From: Vulcanimicrobiota bacterium
Lineage (GTDB): Bacteria > Vulcanimicrobiota > Vulcanimicrobiia > Vulcanimicrobiales > Vulcanimicrobiaceae
Length of the DNA: 6,185 nt
Direction of reading: 5' to 3'
Assembly (NCBI GenBank): GCA_019245995.1
Contig: JAFAQW010000236.1
Coordinates: forward strand, 1 to 6,185
Below are positions 5,666 through 6,185 of this stretch, in pieces (position 1 is the stretch's first letter; each line of letters starts with the position of its first letter). Both the position numbers and the translations under genes were made by a program. Under the pieces are notes generated by a model. The model was not told where the DNA came from, did not search any database, and worked only from the letters and a program-made list of their open reading frames with translations.

Positions 5666-6185
5666 CCGGCGACGGCGGCATCGCGCCCGGACCCCTGCGC
5701 TCGATACCACGCGACGGCACGCTGCACTGCCTCCCGTATCGAACCCGGATCGTGCCCAAGGTCGCGTTGGGCCGGCGTCGAGTCGGCATACATGCGCTCG
5801 CGGGATAGGCGAACGCCTTCGAGCGGGATGGCGGGCTGTGCGCCGGTAACGCGGCTGCGCACTTCGTCGGCGAAGGCGGCCGCCAGCGTCAGGCCGTAGG
5901 GCGCGCGCCAGCGCGGCATCGGCCTGCCGGTGACGTCGGCGAGGATCTGCCAAATCTCATCCATCGTAAGGTTCTGACCGCCGATCACATACCGTTGGCC
6001 GACGCGCCCACGCGTGAGCGCGGCGACGTGTGCGCGCGCAACGTCCTCCACGGGCACCAAATTCATGCCGCCGCTTCCGGGTGCTTTCGCGACGATCGCG
6101 CCGTTCGCGAAATCGCGGACGAGTCTGCCCGTCGGGGTCGGCTTCGCGTCGCCGGGCCCTACCGGCGCCGTGGGCAGCAGCGCGA
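5662..6185 (-). CDS. hpnA: Hopanoid-associated sugar epimerase, HpnA-like, C-terminal part (cut at window edge)
   Basis: The frame is open to the right edge, so the N-terminal half with the Rossmann GxxGxxG motif and the YxxxK catalytic pair is not in view. The visible 173 residues hold TAPVGPGDAKPTPTGRLVRD, then MNLVPVEDVARAHVAAL and GRVGQRYVIGGQNLTMDEI, then a typical SDR end (RDLGHDPGSIREAVQRAVAWY). These match extended SDR NAD-dependent epimerase/dehydratases, and the PVGPGD..PTPTG plus GGxNLTxxEI pattern fits the HpnA group. HpnA is genetically linked with hopanoid synthesis, but its substrate is not established. A dihydroflavonol-4-reductase-like annotation is the main alternative. The TAG stop at 5664-5662 shares the CTAG palindrome with the ferritin-like gene. 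Confidence 0.8.
   Translation of the reverse strand, partial: ALLPTAPVGPGDAKPTPTGRLVRDFANGAIVAKAPGSGGMNLVPVEDVARAHVAALTRGRVGQRYVIGGQNLTMDEIWQILADVTGRPMPRWRAPYGLTLAAAFADEVRSRVTGAQPAIPLEGVRLSRERMYADSTPAQRDLGHDPGSIREAVQRAVAWYRAQGSGRDAAVAG

Noticed and set aside
5264..5953. Minus-strand open frame of 229 residues
   Set aside because: It covers the ferritin-like gene antisense and the epimerase gene in a wrong frame; both real genes have clear motifs.

Overview
The window is a high-GC bacterial chromosomal segment with six protein genes, two of them cut by the window edges. Layout: rpoB (minus, cut at the left edge), a secreted beta-propeller lipoprotein (plus), dxs (minus), an hpnG-like phosphorylase (minus), a ferritin-like protein (plus) and an hpnA-like sugar epimerase (minus, cut at the right edge). 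I see no rRNA, tRNA, CRISPR array, insertion sequence or integration signature. The only gene-free gap of note is 1076-1348, between the divergent rpoB and lipoprotein genes.

Left part (1-1348): the conserved N-terminal part of RNA polymerase beta starts here. Upstream of it there is a divergent lipoprotein gene rather than the usual rplL. rpoB appears to have its own sigma70-type promoter (TTGACG, 17 bp, TAAACT) and a leader of about 147 nt. The leader contains a strong hairpin followed by a U-rich tract, which looks like an attenuator. This is the most interesting regulatory signal in the window.

Middle and right (1349-6185): an NHL/YncE-like lipoprotein converges on dxs. dxs overlaps the end of the hpnG-like gene by 7 bp and is probably translationally coupled to it. 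The hpnA-like gene lies on the same strand as these two, with an opposite-strand ferritin-like gene between. DXS supplies isoprenoid precursors, HpnG removes adenine from adenosylhopane, and HpnA is a hopanoid-associated epimerase. The block is therefore best read as the edge of a hopanoid/isoprenoid locus continuing to the right. Both convergent gene pairs end tail-to-tail on the same palindromic CTAG, each strand reading TAG from it, which gives a very compact layout.

Organism: high GC, hopanoid genes, compact packing and a lipoprotein of the 'YVTSYNN..VYVYD' NHL-like type recall Candidatus Eremiobacterota (WPS-2) or a related soil lineage. This is inference from style only and was not verified. 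I found no convincing new multi-gene system. The genes belong to known families, and the novelty lies in arrangement and regulation.
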